51,848 bases of DNA, from contig RFGB01000060.1 in NCBI GenBank assembly GCA_003697125.1, positions 1 to 51,848 of the forward strand, in the 5' to 3' direction. The number at the start of each line of letters is the position of its first letter. Position 1 is the stretch's first letter. The notes below the pieces were generated by a model, which saw nothing but the letters and a program-made list of their open reading frames with translations, was not told the DNA's origin and searched no databases. Below are positions 19,311 through 28,207 of the stretch, piece after piece. This stretch comes from Alphaproteobacteria bacterium. GTDB taxonomy: Bacteria > Pseudomonadota > Alphaproteobacteria > Rhodobacterales > Rhodobacteraceae. The translations under genes and the position numbers were made by a program.

Positions 19311-19760
19311 GACCAGCGCGGTGACCGCGAACAGCAGGCTGGCGGCGACGTGCAGGGCGGATTCGGCGGGCGGTTCCGACGGCAGGCAGGCCGCGGCCAG
19401 CGACAGCGCCCACAGGATCAGCAGCAGCGCGTTCGCCGCCGCGGTCAGCGTGCCCTGTCCGTCGCGCACCGCCGCCATGTCGAAGTGGTAGACGGCCCCG
19501 AAGCCGAACCACAGATGCCACAGATAGGCGGCCAGCCCCCCCGCCCACCAGCCCAGCCAGCCGGTCCCCTCCACCGGCGTGCCGAGGCGGATCAGCCGCG
19601 CCACCGCCACCCCGCCAAGGACCAGCATCGGCCAGGCCGAGATGGTGGCCCGCGCATGGGCGGCGTCGGCCGCCTCCAGCGCGCCGAACACCGTGAGCAG
19701 GGCACCCGCGGCAAGAACCGCGAGGATCTGCACCGGTTCGCGCACGAGCCCGCCGGTCAT
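19218..19760 (-). CDS. Small polytopic membrane protein (paralogue B)
   Basis: 180 aa, several TM segments; 'WWAGGLAAYLWHLWFGFGAVYHFDMAAVRDGQG'; ATGA overlap with upstream gene. Confidence 0.78.
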   Translation of the reverse strand: MTGGLVREPVQILAVLAAGALLTVFGALEAADAAHARATISAWPMLVLGGVAVARLIRLGTPVEGTGWLGWWAGGLAAYLWHLWFGFGAVYHFDMAAVRDGQGTLTAAANALLLILWALSLAAACLPSEPPAESALHVAASLLFAVTALVSTLGFAAHPASVLIGAGLVVLWLHALWRRL

Positions 19761-20326
19761 GCCTCCTCCATCGCCGCAAGCCGTCTGAGCAGCGCCGAGA
19801 GCAGCACCGCCAGCATCAGCGCCCCGGTCCACAGGCTGGCCGCATCATTGCGGAACAGGATCAGCGAGACGAAGAAGCACGCCGCCGCCAGCGCCCAGGC
19901 GAACCAGTGCCAGGCACCGGCCCAGCCCCGCGCATCGGCCCAGTCGCGCCGCGTCCAGGCCAGCACCACGTCGACGGTCCAGACCAGTTCCAGCAGGAAT
20001 GTCGGACCGGCAATCGCCAGCCCCTGCCGCGCGAAGACCGAGGCCGCGTCCCACTGATGCAGCGCGCCGAGGCCCCACCACATGTGGATCACGATCATCA
20101 GCCAGCCCGCCGTCCACCACAGCCGCCAGCTCTGGCCCAGGGGCCGCCGCCCGGCCCGGCGCAGGAAGTGCCACATCGCCGGCATCGCCATCAGCGCCGA
20201 CATCCATGCGGTGGCATGGGCGCGGAACAGCGCGACATCCCCCGCCATCACCCCGCCCGCCACCACGAAGGCCAGCGCCGCGGCGAAGGCGGCCAGCGGC
20301 AGGGTGATCGCGGGCGCGCGCGGCAT
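19757..20326 (-). CDS. Small polytopic membrane protein (paralogue A)
   Basis: 189 aa, several TM segments; 'WWTAGWLMIVIHMWWGLGALHQWDAASVFARQG'; TGATG overlap with upstream cytochrome gene. Confidence 0.8.
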   Translation of the reverse strand: MPRAPAITLPLAAFAAALAFVVAGGVMAGDVALFRAHATAWMSALMAMPAMWHFLRRAGRRPLGQSWRLWWTAGWLMIVIHMWWGLGALHQWDAASVFARQGLAIAGPTFLLELVWTVDVVLAWTRRDWADARGWAGAWHWFAWALAAACFFVSLILFRNDAASLWTGALMLAVLLSALLRRLAAMEEA

Positions 20327-22218
20327 CAGATCCGCCCCAGATAGGCGATAATCGCCTCGAGCCGCGCCGCGCGCGCCGGGTCGGCCAGCACCTCGGCCCG
20401 GGTGAAGGGAAAGTCATGCCCGGCGTTGGAATTGCCCCGCAGGCGGGTGTCGAACAGGAAGGGGGTCTCGGGCGGGCAGTCGGCGGGGTCGAGCGTCTCC
20501 CGCGCGATCAGGCCGATCGCGACGGGATCATAGGCATTGGCCCCGCGGCAGAAGGCCACGGGCCGGTCGTCGAGATTGAGCAGCTGGCGCAGCGTCGGCA
20601 CCGAACCGTTGTGCAGGAAGGGCGCGCGCAGCCAGGGCCGCGGGATGGGGTTGGTGTAGTAGCCCGCGGTCGCGGTCAGGGCGCAGGCGGGATCGGGCGC
20701 GCGCGCGCCCGGCGCCTCGGCGGCGCAGGCGCTGCAGTCGGGCCCGGTGCATTCGGCGAAGGCCAGCGGGTGGCCGAGGCGGAACTGCCGCGCCGAGCGG
20801 TCGAGCCGCGCGCGCAGCTCGGCCCAGATCTGCGCCTCGCCCATGCGGCTGGCCGCCAGCGCCGCGCTGCGCGCGGCGTCGAGCCGGCGGCGCTGGGCGG
20901 CCAGCAGCTCGCCCGCGCCGGGCAGGGCGGTCCACAGCGCCAGCGGCAGCAGCCGGCCATGGGGGAAGGTCACCCGCTCGGGATCGGTGCCGATGCGATC
21001 GAGCGGAAGATGGCGGTGCAGCAGCGCGCCTTCGGCGATCCAGCGCCCGGTCTCGAGGTCGCGCCAGCCATGGCAGATGGCGCAGTCCTCGCGATAGGCG
21101 GCCGCGCCGGCGGCGAGCAGCGCCGGATCGGGGGCGGGCAGATCGGGAAAGATCTCGGCCAGGCTGGGCACCGGGCTGTCGATGCCCAGGGTCTCGGTCC
21201 AGCGGGCGGCGTCGCGGATGGTGGCGGCGACCTCGGGCCGGGCCAGCGTGACCGGTGCCGCGCCCGAGGCATAGGCGGCGATGAAGGCGCGCACCACCGG
21301 GTCGCGGATCGAGCCGTCGAACTGCGAACGCGGGCGCAGGTCGCGGCGCTGCTCGAAGACCACGGGGATCTTCGAGAAGGCGTGATTGTCCTCGCCCGGA
21401 AGGTCAAGCGCCACCCGCACCACGCTGCGGAAGGGGCGGGTGCGGCCGGGGCCGGCGGGCTCGAGCAGATGGCGCGGGGTGTCCGGCGCGGCGATCTCCG
21501 CGCCATGGGGCCAGCGCGGCAGGCCATAGCGCCTCAGGCCCTCGGCCACGCTCGCGCGGAAGCCGTCGAGCCAGGCGGCGATCAGCCATCTCTCGATCGC
21601 CGCCATCACCGGGCCGGGGTCGTCGCCGGGGCATTGTTCGGCATAGGCCTGCAGGATGCGGTCCGCGGTCAGCCCGGGGTCGAGGACCGCGGTGCGCACC
21701 GCTTCGGAGAAGCCGATGACGTCGATCTCGGGATTGCCCATCCCGTCGATGATCGCCGACACCCCGCCGGCATGGCGGATGCGCCCGGAATGGCAGGCCG
21801 CGCAGGTCAGCCCGACGAAGGCGACCGGCGTGTCGGCGGCGCGGCCGGGCAGGGTGCGGGTGATGGTGAAGCCGTAAGGCAACTGATCGCGGGCATTCGC
21901 CGCGCACAGCGGCGCGCCGGTTGCGCGCGGATTGGGCAGGAAGCCGTAGATCTCCCACAGGCTGCGGGGATCGGCGCCGTCGCGCCGGAAGGCATGGCCC
22001 GAGACGGCCTCGATCACCGCGGCGTATTTCAGGGGGAAGATCTCGAGGCCGATCGGCCCGTGAACGAAGGCGCGATAGCCGGGATCCTCGGTTCCGGACA
22101 CCGCGTCCGGCGCCGGGGGGCGCGACCAGATCCGTTCGCCCCACAGCCACAGCCCCGATGCGATCAGGGCCGCGAGACTTGCGAGGATCGCGACCCAGTT
22201 GACGATGGCCCGGATCAT
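20326..22218 (-). CDS. Membrane-anchored di-haem c-type cytochrome (cytochrome c peroxidase/RoxA-like superfamily)
   Basis: N-terminal TM segment; CxxCH motifs CAACH and CAICH; 'PWLRAPFLHNGSVPTLRQLLN'; 630 aa. Confidence 0.83.
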   Translation of the reverse strand: MIRAIVNWVAILASLAALIASGLWLWGERIWSRPPAPDAVSGTEDPGYRAFVHGPIGLEIFPLKYAAVIEAVSGHAFRRDGADPRSLWEIYGFLPNPRATGAPLCAANARDQLPYGFTITRTLPGRAADTPVAFVGLTCAACHSGRIRHAGGVSAIIDGMGNPEIDVIGFSEAVRTAVLDPGLTADRILQAYAEQCPGDDPGPVMAAIERWLIAAWLDGFRASVAEGLRRYGLPRWPHGAEIAAPDTPRHLLEPAGPGRTRPFRSVVRVALDLPGEDNHAFSKIPVVFEQRRDLRPRSQFDGSIRDPVVRAFIAAYASGAAPVTLARPEVAATIRDAARWTETLGIDSPVPSLAEIFPDLPAPDPALLAAGAAAYREDCAICHGWRDLETGRWIAEGALLHRHLPLDRIGTDPERVTFPHGRLLPLALWTALPGAGELLAAQRRRLDAARSAALAASRMGEAQIWAELRARLDRSARQFRLGHPLAFAECTGPDCSACAAEAPGARAPDPACALTATAGYYTNPIPRPWLRAPFLHNGSVPTLRQLLNLDDRPVAFCRGANAYDPVAIGLIARETLDPADCPPETPFLFDTRLRGNSNAGHDFPFTRAEVLADPARAARLEAIIAYLGRI

Positions 22219-22293
22219 GACTGCCCACCTTCTGCCTGGCTGCCGGCAGGATAGGCGCAACCGGGCCGGGGCGAAACCCTTCTGCCGGCGCGC

Positions 22294-23112
22294 TCAGCGG
22301 CGCAGGGCGCTCAGGCTCAGGCCGTGGCGCAGGCGCCATTCCAGCATGAAGCCGATCACCAGGACGACGGCGGTGAAGATCGCGGGATAGGCCAGCTCGG
22401 TATGCTGGGGGGTGTAGTTCACGAAGGCCGCCCCGCGCATCTGGTCGATGGTGTGCAGAAGCGGGTTCCACACCGCGTAGTCGACCAGCCCGATCGGCAT
22501 GATGTTCGCGGCCCAGAACTTGCCGCAGGTGAAGAACTGCACTCGGGTGTAGACGGCCGCCGTCACTTCGGCCGCGGTCGGGGCGTGATGCGACAGCGCC
22601 AGCAGGATCATCCCCACCCCCACCCCGCTGGCCCAGGACAGCAGATAGGGCAGGATCATCCCCGCCGGGTGCAGGATGCCGAGCCCGTGCCCGGACAGTT
22701 CGGCCACCAGCCAGACCCCGAGCCCGGCCAGGAGGTTGAGATAGAGCGCGCCGACCGCCTGCGCGAAGACGAACAGCGCCAGCGAGGCCGGGGCGTGGTG
22801 CATGAAGCCGCGCGCCTTGCGCAGCGCCGCGGCCACCTTCTGCACCGCCGTGACATGGGTCAGGAAGCAGATGATCCCGGTCATCAGGAAGGTCACCGTG
22901 TTGCCGCGGATCGCGATGCCGCGCACGCCCATCACCTCGATGATGACCAGGAAGGTCGCCAGCAGGATCAGCGGCCGCGTCATCGCCGAGACGAAGCCCA
23001 GCGCGGAGCGCCCCGTCTCCTGCCGTATGACGTGGACCACCGTCGCCTTCAGCACCTCGATCAGCCGAAGCGCGCCGCCAAGCAGCGTCGGAACCCGCCT
23101 GATGCCCTGCAT
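22294..23112 (-). CDS. ABC-2 type polysaccharide export permease (KpsM-like)
   Basis: ~272 aa, ~6 TM segments, ABC-2 permease pattern; 'KATVVHVIRQETGRSALGF..TRPLILLATFLVI'. Confidence 0.75.
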   Translation of the reverse strand: MQGIRRVPTLLGGALRLIEVLKATVVHVIRQETGRSALGFVSAMTRPLILLATFLVIIEVMGVRGIAIRGNTVTFLMTGIICFLTHVTAVQKVAAALRKARGFMHHAPASLALFVFAQAVGALYLNLLAGLGVWLVAELSGHGLGILHPAGMILPYLLSWASGVGVGMILLALSHHAPTAAEVTAAVYTRVQFFTCGKFWAANIMPIGLVDYAVWNPLLHTIDQMRGAAFVNYTPQHTELAYPAIFTAVVLVIGFMLEWRLRHGLSLSALRR

Positions 23113-23258
23113 CGAGCCCCTCCCGCATCGATTCCGGCGCCTGCCCGCGCGGGTGCGGATTCCCGCAGACAGAAGCCGCCCGGACCGCTATAGAAACGCC
23201 GCGCGGCCGCGCCGGCAAGCGCGGCATAATCTGCCGGGGTCAGGGAAAGGAAGCGTTG

Positions 23259-24059
23259 ATGGACTATGCGAGGATCTGCGAGGTCAGCCGGCGGCTGGCG
23301 CTCGAGGCGGGCGCGGCGATCATGCAGGTCTATCACGCGCCCGATTTCGAGGTGCGCGCCAAGACCGACCGCAGCCCGGTCACCGAGGCCGACGATGCCG
23401 CCGACAGGCTGATCCGCGAGGGGCTGCGCGCCGCCTTTCCCGACATCCCAGTGATCACCGAGGAGGAGGCGGCAAGCCACGACCAGCGCCCCGGGGCGCG
23501 GTTCTTCCTGGTCGACCCGCTGGACGGGACGAAGGAATTCGTCGGCCGCCGCACCGACTTCACGGTGAACATCGCGCTGGTCGAGCAGGGCGTGCCGACC
23601 CGCGGCGTGGTCTATGCCCCCGCCCAGGCGCGCCTGTTCTGGACCGACGAGACCGGCGCGAGCATGGAGGAGCAGGGGACGCTGCTGCCCGGGCGGATCG
23701 ACGATGCCCGCCGGCTGGGCGTGGCCAGGCCCGATCCGGACGCGCTGCGCGTGGTGGCATCGAAATCCCATCGCGACGCGGCCACCGATGCCTACATCGC
23801 CCGCTACCGGGTCGCCGAATTCGTCGCCGCCGGGTCCTCGCTGAAATTCTGCCTTCTGGCCTGCGGCGCGGCCGACCTCTATCCCCGGCTGGGGCGGACC
23901 ATGGAATGGGACACCGCCGCGGGCCATGCCGTGCTGCTTGGCGCGGGGGGGCGGGTGGTGCGCTTCGACGACCACCGTCCGCTGACCTATGGCAAGCCGG
24001 GCTGGGAGAATCCCTTCTTCATCGCCCATGTCCCCGGTGTCACGCTGATCGCCGGCTGA
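23259..24059 (+). CDS. cysQ: 3'(2'),5'-bisphosphate nucleotidase
   Basis: Inositol-phosphatase motifs 'VDPLDGTKEFVGRRTDFTVNIALVEQGVPTRGVVYAP', 'VASKSHRD', 'EWDTAAGHAVLLGAGG'. Confidence 0.92.
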   Translation: MDYARICEVSRRLALEAGAAIMQVYHAPDFEVRAKTDRSPVTEADDAADRLIREGLRAAFPDIPVITEEEAASHDQRPGARFFLVDPLDGTKEFVGRRTDFTVNIALVEQGVPTRGVVYAPAQARLFWTDETGASMEEQGTLLPGRIDDARRLGVARPDPDALRVVASKSHRDAATDAYIARYRVAEFVAAGSSLKFCLLACGAADLYPRLGRTMEWDTAAGHAVLLGAGGRVVRFDDHRPLTYGKPGWENPFFIAHVPGVTLIAG

Positions 24060-24066
24060 TGGCCCG

Positions 24067-24867
24067 ATGCGCACGCTGATCGTCATTCCCGCCCGCTACG
24101 CCTCGACCCGCTTTCCCGGCAAGCCGCTGGCGCCGCTGAGGGGGGCGACCGGCGCGGCCAAGCCGCTGGTCCGGCGCAGCTGGGAGGCCGCCCGCGCGGT
24201 GCCCGGGGTGGAACGGGTGGTCGTGGCCACCGATGACGAACGCATCCGCGCGGCCTGCGCGGAATTCGGCGCCGAAGTGGTGATGACCCCCGCGGGCTGC
24301 GCCAACGGCACCGAACGCTGTGCCGCCGCGCACGAGGCGCTGGGCGGGGGATATGATCTGGTCGTCAACCTGCAGGGCGACGCGCCGCTGACCCCGCCGG
24401 GTTTCGTCTCCGCGCTGATCTCGGCGATGCAGGCGCGGCAGGATGCCCGGGTCGCCACCCCGGTGCTGCGCTGCGACCGCGCCGCGCTGGACAGCTTCCT
24501 TGCCGACCGCGCCGCGGGGCGGGTGGGCGGCACCACCGCGGTGTTCGACGCCCGCGGCAACGCGCTCTATTTCTCCAAGGAGGTCATCCCCCACACCGGC
24601 CGCCCGATCGGTCCGGAGGAGACGGTCCCCGTCTTCCATCATGTGGGGGTCTATGCCTATCGTCCCGACGCGCTCGCCGCCTATCCGCGCTGGCAGCCCG
24701 GGCCGCTGGAGCTGTGGGAGGGGCTCGAGCAGCTGCGCTTCCTCGAACGGGGGGTGCCCGTGGCCTGTGTCGAGGTCGAGGCCGGCGGGGCGCGGTTCTG
24801 GGAGCTGAACAACCCCGTGGATATCGCCCGGATCGAGGCGATCCTGAAGGCGGCCGGCATACCGTGA
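24067..24867 (+). CDS. kdsB: 3-deoxy-manno-octulosonate cytidylyltransferase
   Basis: 'IVIPARYASTRFPGKPLAPL', 'VVATDDERI', 'NLQGDAPLTPP', 'FWELNNPVDIARIEAIL'. Confidence 0.92.
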   Translation: MRTLIVIPARYASTRFPGKPLAPLRGATGAAKPLVRRSWEAARAVPGVERVVVATDDERIRAACAEFGAEVVMTPAGCANGTERCAAAHEALGGGYDLVVNLQGDAPLTPPGFVSALISAMQARQDARVATPVLRCDRAALDSFLADRAAGRVGGTTAVFDARGNALYFSKEVIPHTGRPIGPEETVPVFHHVGVYAYRPDALAAYPRWQPGPLELWEGLEQLRFLERGVPVACVEVEAGGARFWELNNPVDIARIEAILKAAGIP

Positions 24868-26153
24868 CCGTCCCCGCCCCGGCGGTCAGCGTCGTCATCC
24901 CCACCGAGGGCGCGCGGCCCGGCCGGCTGGCGCTGGCGCTCATGGCGCTCGGCTTCCAGCGCATGCGGGATTTCGAGGTCGTCATCGCCGGCCCGCCCGG
25001 CTGTCTGGATGCCCCCGCGCTGGCGCCCTGGCGGGCGCGGCTGCGGCATGTGCCCGCACCGGCGGGCAATGTCGCGGCCGCCCGCAATGCCGCGATCGCC
25101 GCGGCCGCGGGTCAGCTCATCGCCTTTCTGGACGATGACGCGGTGCCCGAGCCGGGCTGGCTCGACGCGCTTTGCGCCGGGTTCCTCGCCCCCGATGTCG
25201 GCGGGGTGGGCGGCGTGGTGCTGGGGCCGAACGGGGTCGACTGGGAAGCGCAGGGCCTGGCCATCGACGCCTGCGGGCGCGAAAGGCCGGTCGATGCGCC
25301 GCAATTCGGCCCGCCGGTGATCCCCGACCTGCCCCCGGGCTGGGTGGTCAAGACCCCCGGCACCTGCTGCGCCTTCCGCCGCGACGCTCTGGTGGCCGCG
25401 GGGGGCTTCGACGCGGCGTTCCGCTTCTTCCATGACGAGACCGATCTCGACCGCCGGCTCGCCGCGCTCGGCTGGCGGCTGGCGCTGGCGCCGCGCGCGG
25501 TGGTGCACCATGCCGCGGCCCCCTCGGCCCGGCGTGGTCCGCGGGGGGTTCCGCGCGACCTGTTCGAGGTTGGCGCCGCCGTGGCGCTGTTCCTGCGCCG
25601 CCACGCGCCGGAGGGGATGCGGGCCGCCGCGCTGGCCGAGTTCCGCGCCCGGCGCAGGGCTTCGGTGTTGCGCCGCATGCTGGCCGGGCTGATCGAGCCC
25701 CCCGCCGCGGCGCGGCTGCTGCAGGGGCTGGATGCCGGAATCGCGGACGGGCTGGGCCGCCCGTTCGCCACCGGCCTTCCTGGGGACGGCCCCGCCGCCG
25801 CGCCGCCGGTGCGCTTCGCCCCGGCGCGCGGGCCGGTGCGGCGGCTGTGCTTTTCGTGCCGCCGCGGCATCCCGCCCGAAGCACGCGCCGCCGCGCAGGC
25901 CGGGGCGGAGGTGACGGTGATCCGGCTGGGCTGGGGGGTGGGCCGGCTCACGGTCCGCTTCGAACCCCCGGGCATCTGGGTTCACGCCGGCGGGGCGCTG
26001 GGCCGGGCACGGCGCGGCGAATGGGCCGGGCCGCGGGCCGGGCGCGCGGGCCGGATGGCGGCCGAGCGCGCCCGCGCCGCCTGCCTGCGCGGGCCGTTCG
26101 ATGCGGACCCGCCCCCGGTTGTGGGGTTGCAACATCCCGGCGGGCAGGGTTAA
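24864..26153 (+). CDS. Glycosyltransferase family 2 protein
   Basis: 'VSVVIPTEG', 'AARNAAIAAAAGQLIAFLDDDAVPEPGWLDAL', 'DETDLDRRLAALGW'; GTG start overlapping kdsB stop by 4 nt. Confidence 0.85.
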   Translation: MTVPAPAVSVVIPTEGARPGRLALALMALGFQRMRDFEVVIAGPPGCLDAPALAPWRARLRHVPAPAGNVAAARNAAIAAAAGQLIAFLDDDAVPEPGWLDALCAGFLAPDVGGVGGVVLGPNGVDWEAQGLAIDACGRERPVDAPQFGPPVIPDLPPGWVVKTPGTCCAFRRDALVAAGGFDAAFRFFHDETDLDRRLAALGWRLALAPRAVVHHAAAPSARRGPRGVPRDLFEVGAAVALFLRRHAPEGMRAAALAEFRARRRASVLRRMLAGLIEPPAAARLLQGLDAGIADGLGRPFATGLPGDGPAAAPPVRFAPARGPVRRLCFSCRRGIPPEARAAAQAGAEVTVIRLGWGVGRLTVRFEPPGIWVHAGGALGRARRGEWAGPRAGRAGRMAAERARAACLRGPFDADPPPVVGLQHPGGQG

Positions 26154-26159
26154 CCCTGC
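26144..26159. repeat. Perfect 16-bp palindrome GCAGGGTTAACCCTGC
   Basis: Read directly; spans the GT2 stop codon, upstream of galU. Confidence 0.75.
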
Positions 26160-26314
26160 GGCAAGTTTTCCATGCGGTCGGCAAGGATTTGCGCTAGTTT
26201 CGGGACATTCGCCAGGGCAGCAGGCGGTGCCCCGCCCGGCCGGCCGGCGCGGCCCCCGCGGCGGGCCGCACGCTGGCCCGTGACAGGTTGAACGGTAGAG
26301 ATCGAGAGGTTGAC

Positions 26315-27208
26315 GTGCGCAAGAGGATCACCAAGGCGATATTTCCCGTGGCCGGTCTGGGCACGCGGTTCCTGCCGGCCACCAAGTCGATCCCGAAGGA
26401 GATCCTGACGCTGGTCGACCGGCCGCTGATCCAGTATGCGATCGACGAGGCCCGCGCCGCGGGCATCAAGGAATTCATCTTCGTGACCTCGCGCGGCAAG
26501 AGCGCGCTGGAGGACTATTTCGACTCGGCGCCCGAGCTCGAGAAGGCCTTGCGCCGGCGCAAGAAGCGCGACCTGCTCGAGATCCTCAAGCAGACCGACA
26601 TGGACAGCGGAGCCATCGCCTATGTCCGGCAGAAGGAGCCGCTGGGCCTGGGTCATGCGGTCTGGTGCGCGCGGCGGCTGATCGGCGAGGAACCCTTCGC
26701 CGTGGTGCTGCCCGACGACGTGATCGCGTCGGACCGGCCCTGCCTGGGCGAGATGATCGAGGCCCATGCCGGGATCGGCGGCTGCATGCTGGCCACGATG
26801 CTGGTCGACCGCGAGAAGGTGCCCAATTACGGCATCCTCGACGTCGCCGAGGAGAAGGGCGCGCTGGTCCGCGCCCGCGGCATCGTCGAGAAGCCTTCCA
26901 TCGAGGCGGCGCCGTCGCGCCATGCGGTGATCGGCCGCTACATCCTGACCCCCTCGGTGCTGCGCAGCCTCGGGCGCATCCGCCGCGGCGCGGGCGGCGA
27001 GGTGCAGCTGACCGACGCCATCCAGCAGGAGATCGCCCGCGGCCAGCCGGTGCATGGCTTCCGTTTCGAGGGCCAGCGCTATGATTGCGGCTCGAAGGCG
27101 GGCTATCTGCAGGCCACCGTCGCCTTCGCCCTGTCGCGGCCCGAGCTTCGCGACGAGTTCGCCGGTTTCCTGCACGAGATCCTCGCCATGCCGCATGCGG
27201 CGGAATAG
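26315..27208 (+). CDS. galU: UTP-glucose-1-phosphate uridylyltransferase
   Basis: 'KAIFPVAGLGTRFLPATKSIPKEILTLVDRPLIQYAIDEARAAGIKEFIFVT'; GTG start likely, ORF extends to 26288. Confidence 0.95.
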   Translation: MRKRITKAIFPVAGLGTRFLPATKSIPKEILTLVDRPLIQYAIDEARAAGIKEFIFVTSRGKSALEDYFDSAPELEKALRRRKKRDLLEILKQTDMDSGAIAYVRQKEPLGLGHAVWCARRLIGEEPFAVVLPDDVIASDRPCLGEMIEAHAGIGGCMLATMLVDREKVPNYGILDVAEEKGALVRARGIVEKPSIEAAPSRHAVIGRYILTPSVLRSLGRIRRGAGGEVQLTDAIQQEIARGQPVHGFRFEGQRYDCGSKAGYLQATVAFALSRPELRDEFAGFLHEILAMPHAAE

Positions 27209-27223
27209 CCGGCCGGAGGAGCG

Positions 27224-28207
27224 ATGGCGACGATCCTGGTCACCGGCGGGGCGGGCTATATCGGCGCGCATGCCTGCAAGGCGCTCAGGGCGGCCGGCCA
27301 TGTGCCGGTGACCTATGACAGCCTGGTCACCGGCTGGCGCGATGCGGTGCGCTTCGGACCGTTCGAGCAGGGCTGCCTGACCGACCGCGCGCGGCTCGAC
27401 GCGGTAATGGCGGCGCACCGGCCCGATGCGGTGATGCATTTCGCGGCGCTGTCCAATGTGGGCGAGGCGTCGCGCGATCCCGGCCGCTACTGGCGCAACA
27501 ATGTGCTGGGATCGCTGAACCTGATCGAGGCGATGCTGTCGGCCGGGGTCAGGCGCATCGTCTTCTCCTCGACCTGCGCCACCTATGGCGAACAGGATGG
27601 CGTGCTGCTCGACGAGACCAGCCCGCAGATGCCGCTCAACGCCTATGGCGCCTCGAAGCGGGCGGTGGAGGACATGCTGCGCGACTTCGCCGCCGCCCAC
27701 GGGCTGGGCTGGGTGTCGTTTCGCTATTTCAACGTCGCCGGGGCCGATCCGGACGGCGAGATTGGCGAGTTCCACGACCCCGAGACGCATCTGATTCCGC
27801 TGACGCTGATGGCGGCGATGGGTCGGCGGCCGGCGCTGACCGTGCATGGCAGCGACTATCCCACCCGCGATGGCACCTGCATCCGCGACTATGTCCATGT
27901 CTGCGATCTGGTCGATGCCCATCTGGCGGGGCTGGCGCGGCTGATGGCCGGGGGCGAGGGCGGGGTGTTCAACCTGGGCACCGGCACCGGCTATACGGTG
28001 CGCGAGGTGATCGCCGCGGCCGAGGCGGTGACCGGCTGCCGGGTGCCTGTGGTGGAGGGGCCGCGCCGGCCGGGGGATGCGGTCAGCCTGGTCTCGGGCT
28101 CGGCGCGGGCGGCGCGGGAACTGGGCTGGCAGCCGCGGCGGTCGTCGCTGGAACGGATGATCGCCGATGCCTGGGCCTGGCACCGCGGGAATGGCTTCGC
28201 CGCCTGA
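27224..28207 (+). CDS. galE: UDP-glucose 4-epimerase
   Basis: 'ILVTGGAGYIGAHACKALRAAGH', YGASK, 'VFNLGTGTGYTVREV'. Confidence 0.95.
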   Translation: MATILVTGGAGYIGAHACKALRAAGHVPVTYDSLVTGWRDAVRFGPFEQGCLTDRARLDAVMAAHRPDAVMHFAALSNVGEASRDPGRYWRNNVLGSLNLIEAMLSAGVRRIVFSSTCATYGEQDGVLLDETSPQMPLNAYGASKRAVEDMLRDFAAAHGLGWVSFRYFNVAGADPDGEIGEFHDPETHLIPLTLMAAMGRRPALTVHGSDYPTRDGTCIRDYVHVCDLVDAHLAGLARLMAGGEGGVFNLGTGTGYTVREVIAAAEAVTGCRVPVVEGPRRPGDAVSLVSGSARAARELGWQPRRSSLERMIADAWAWHRGNGFAA

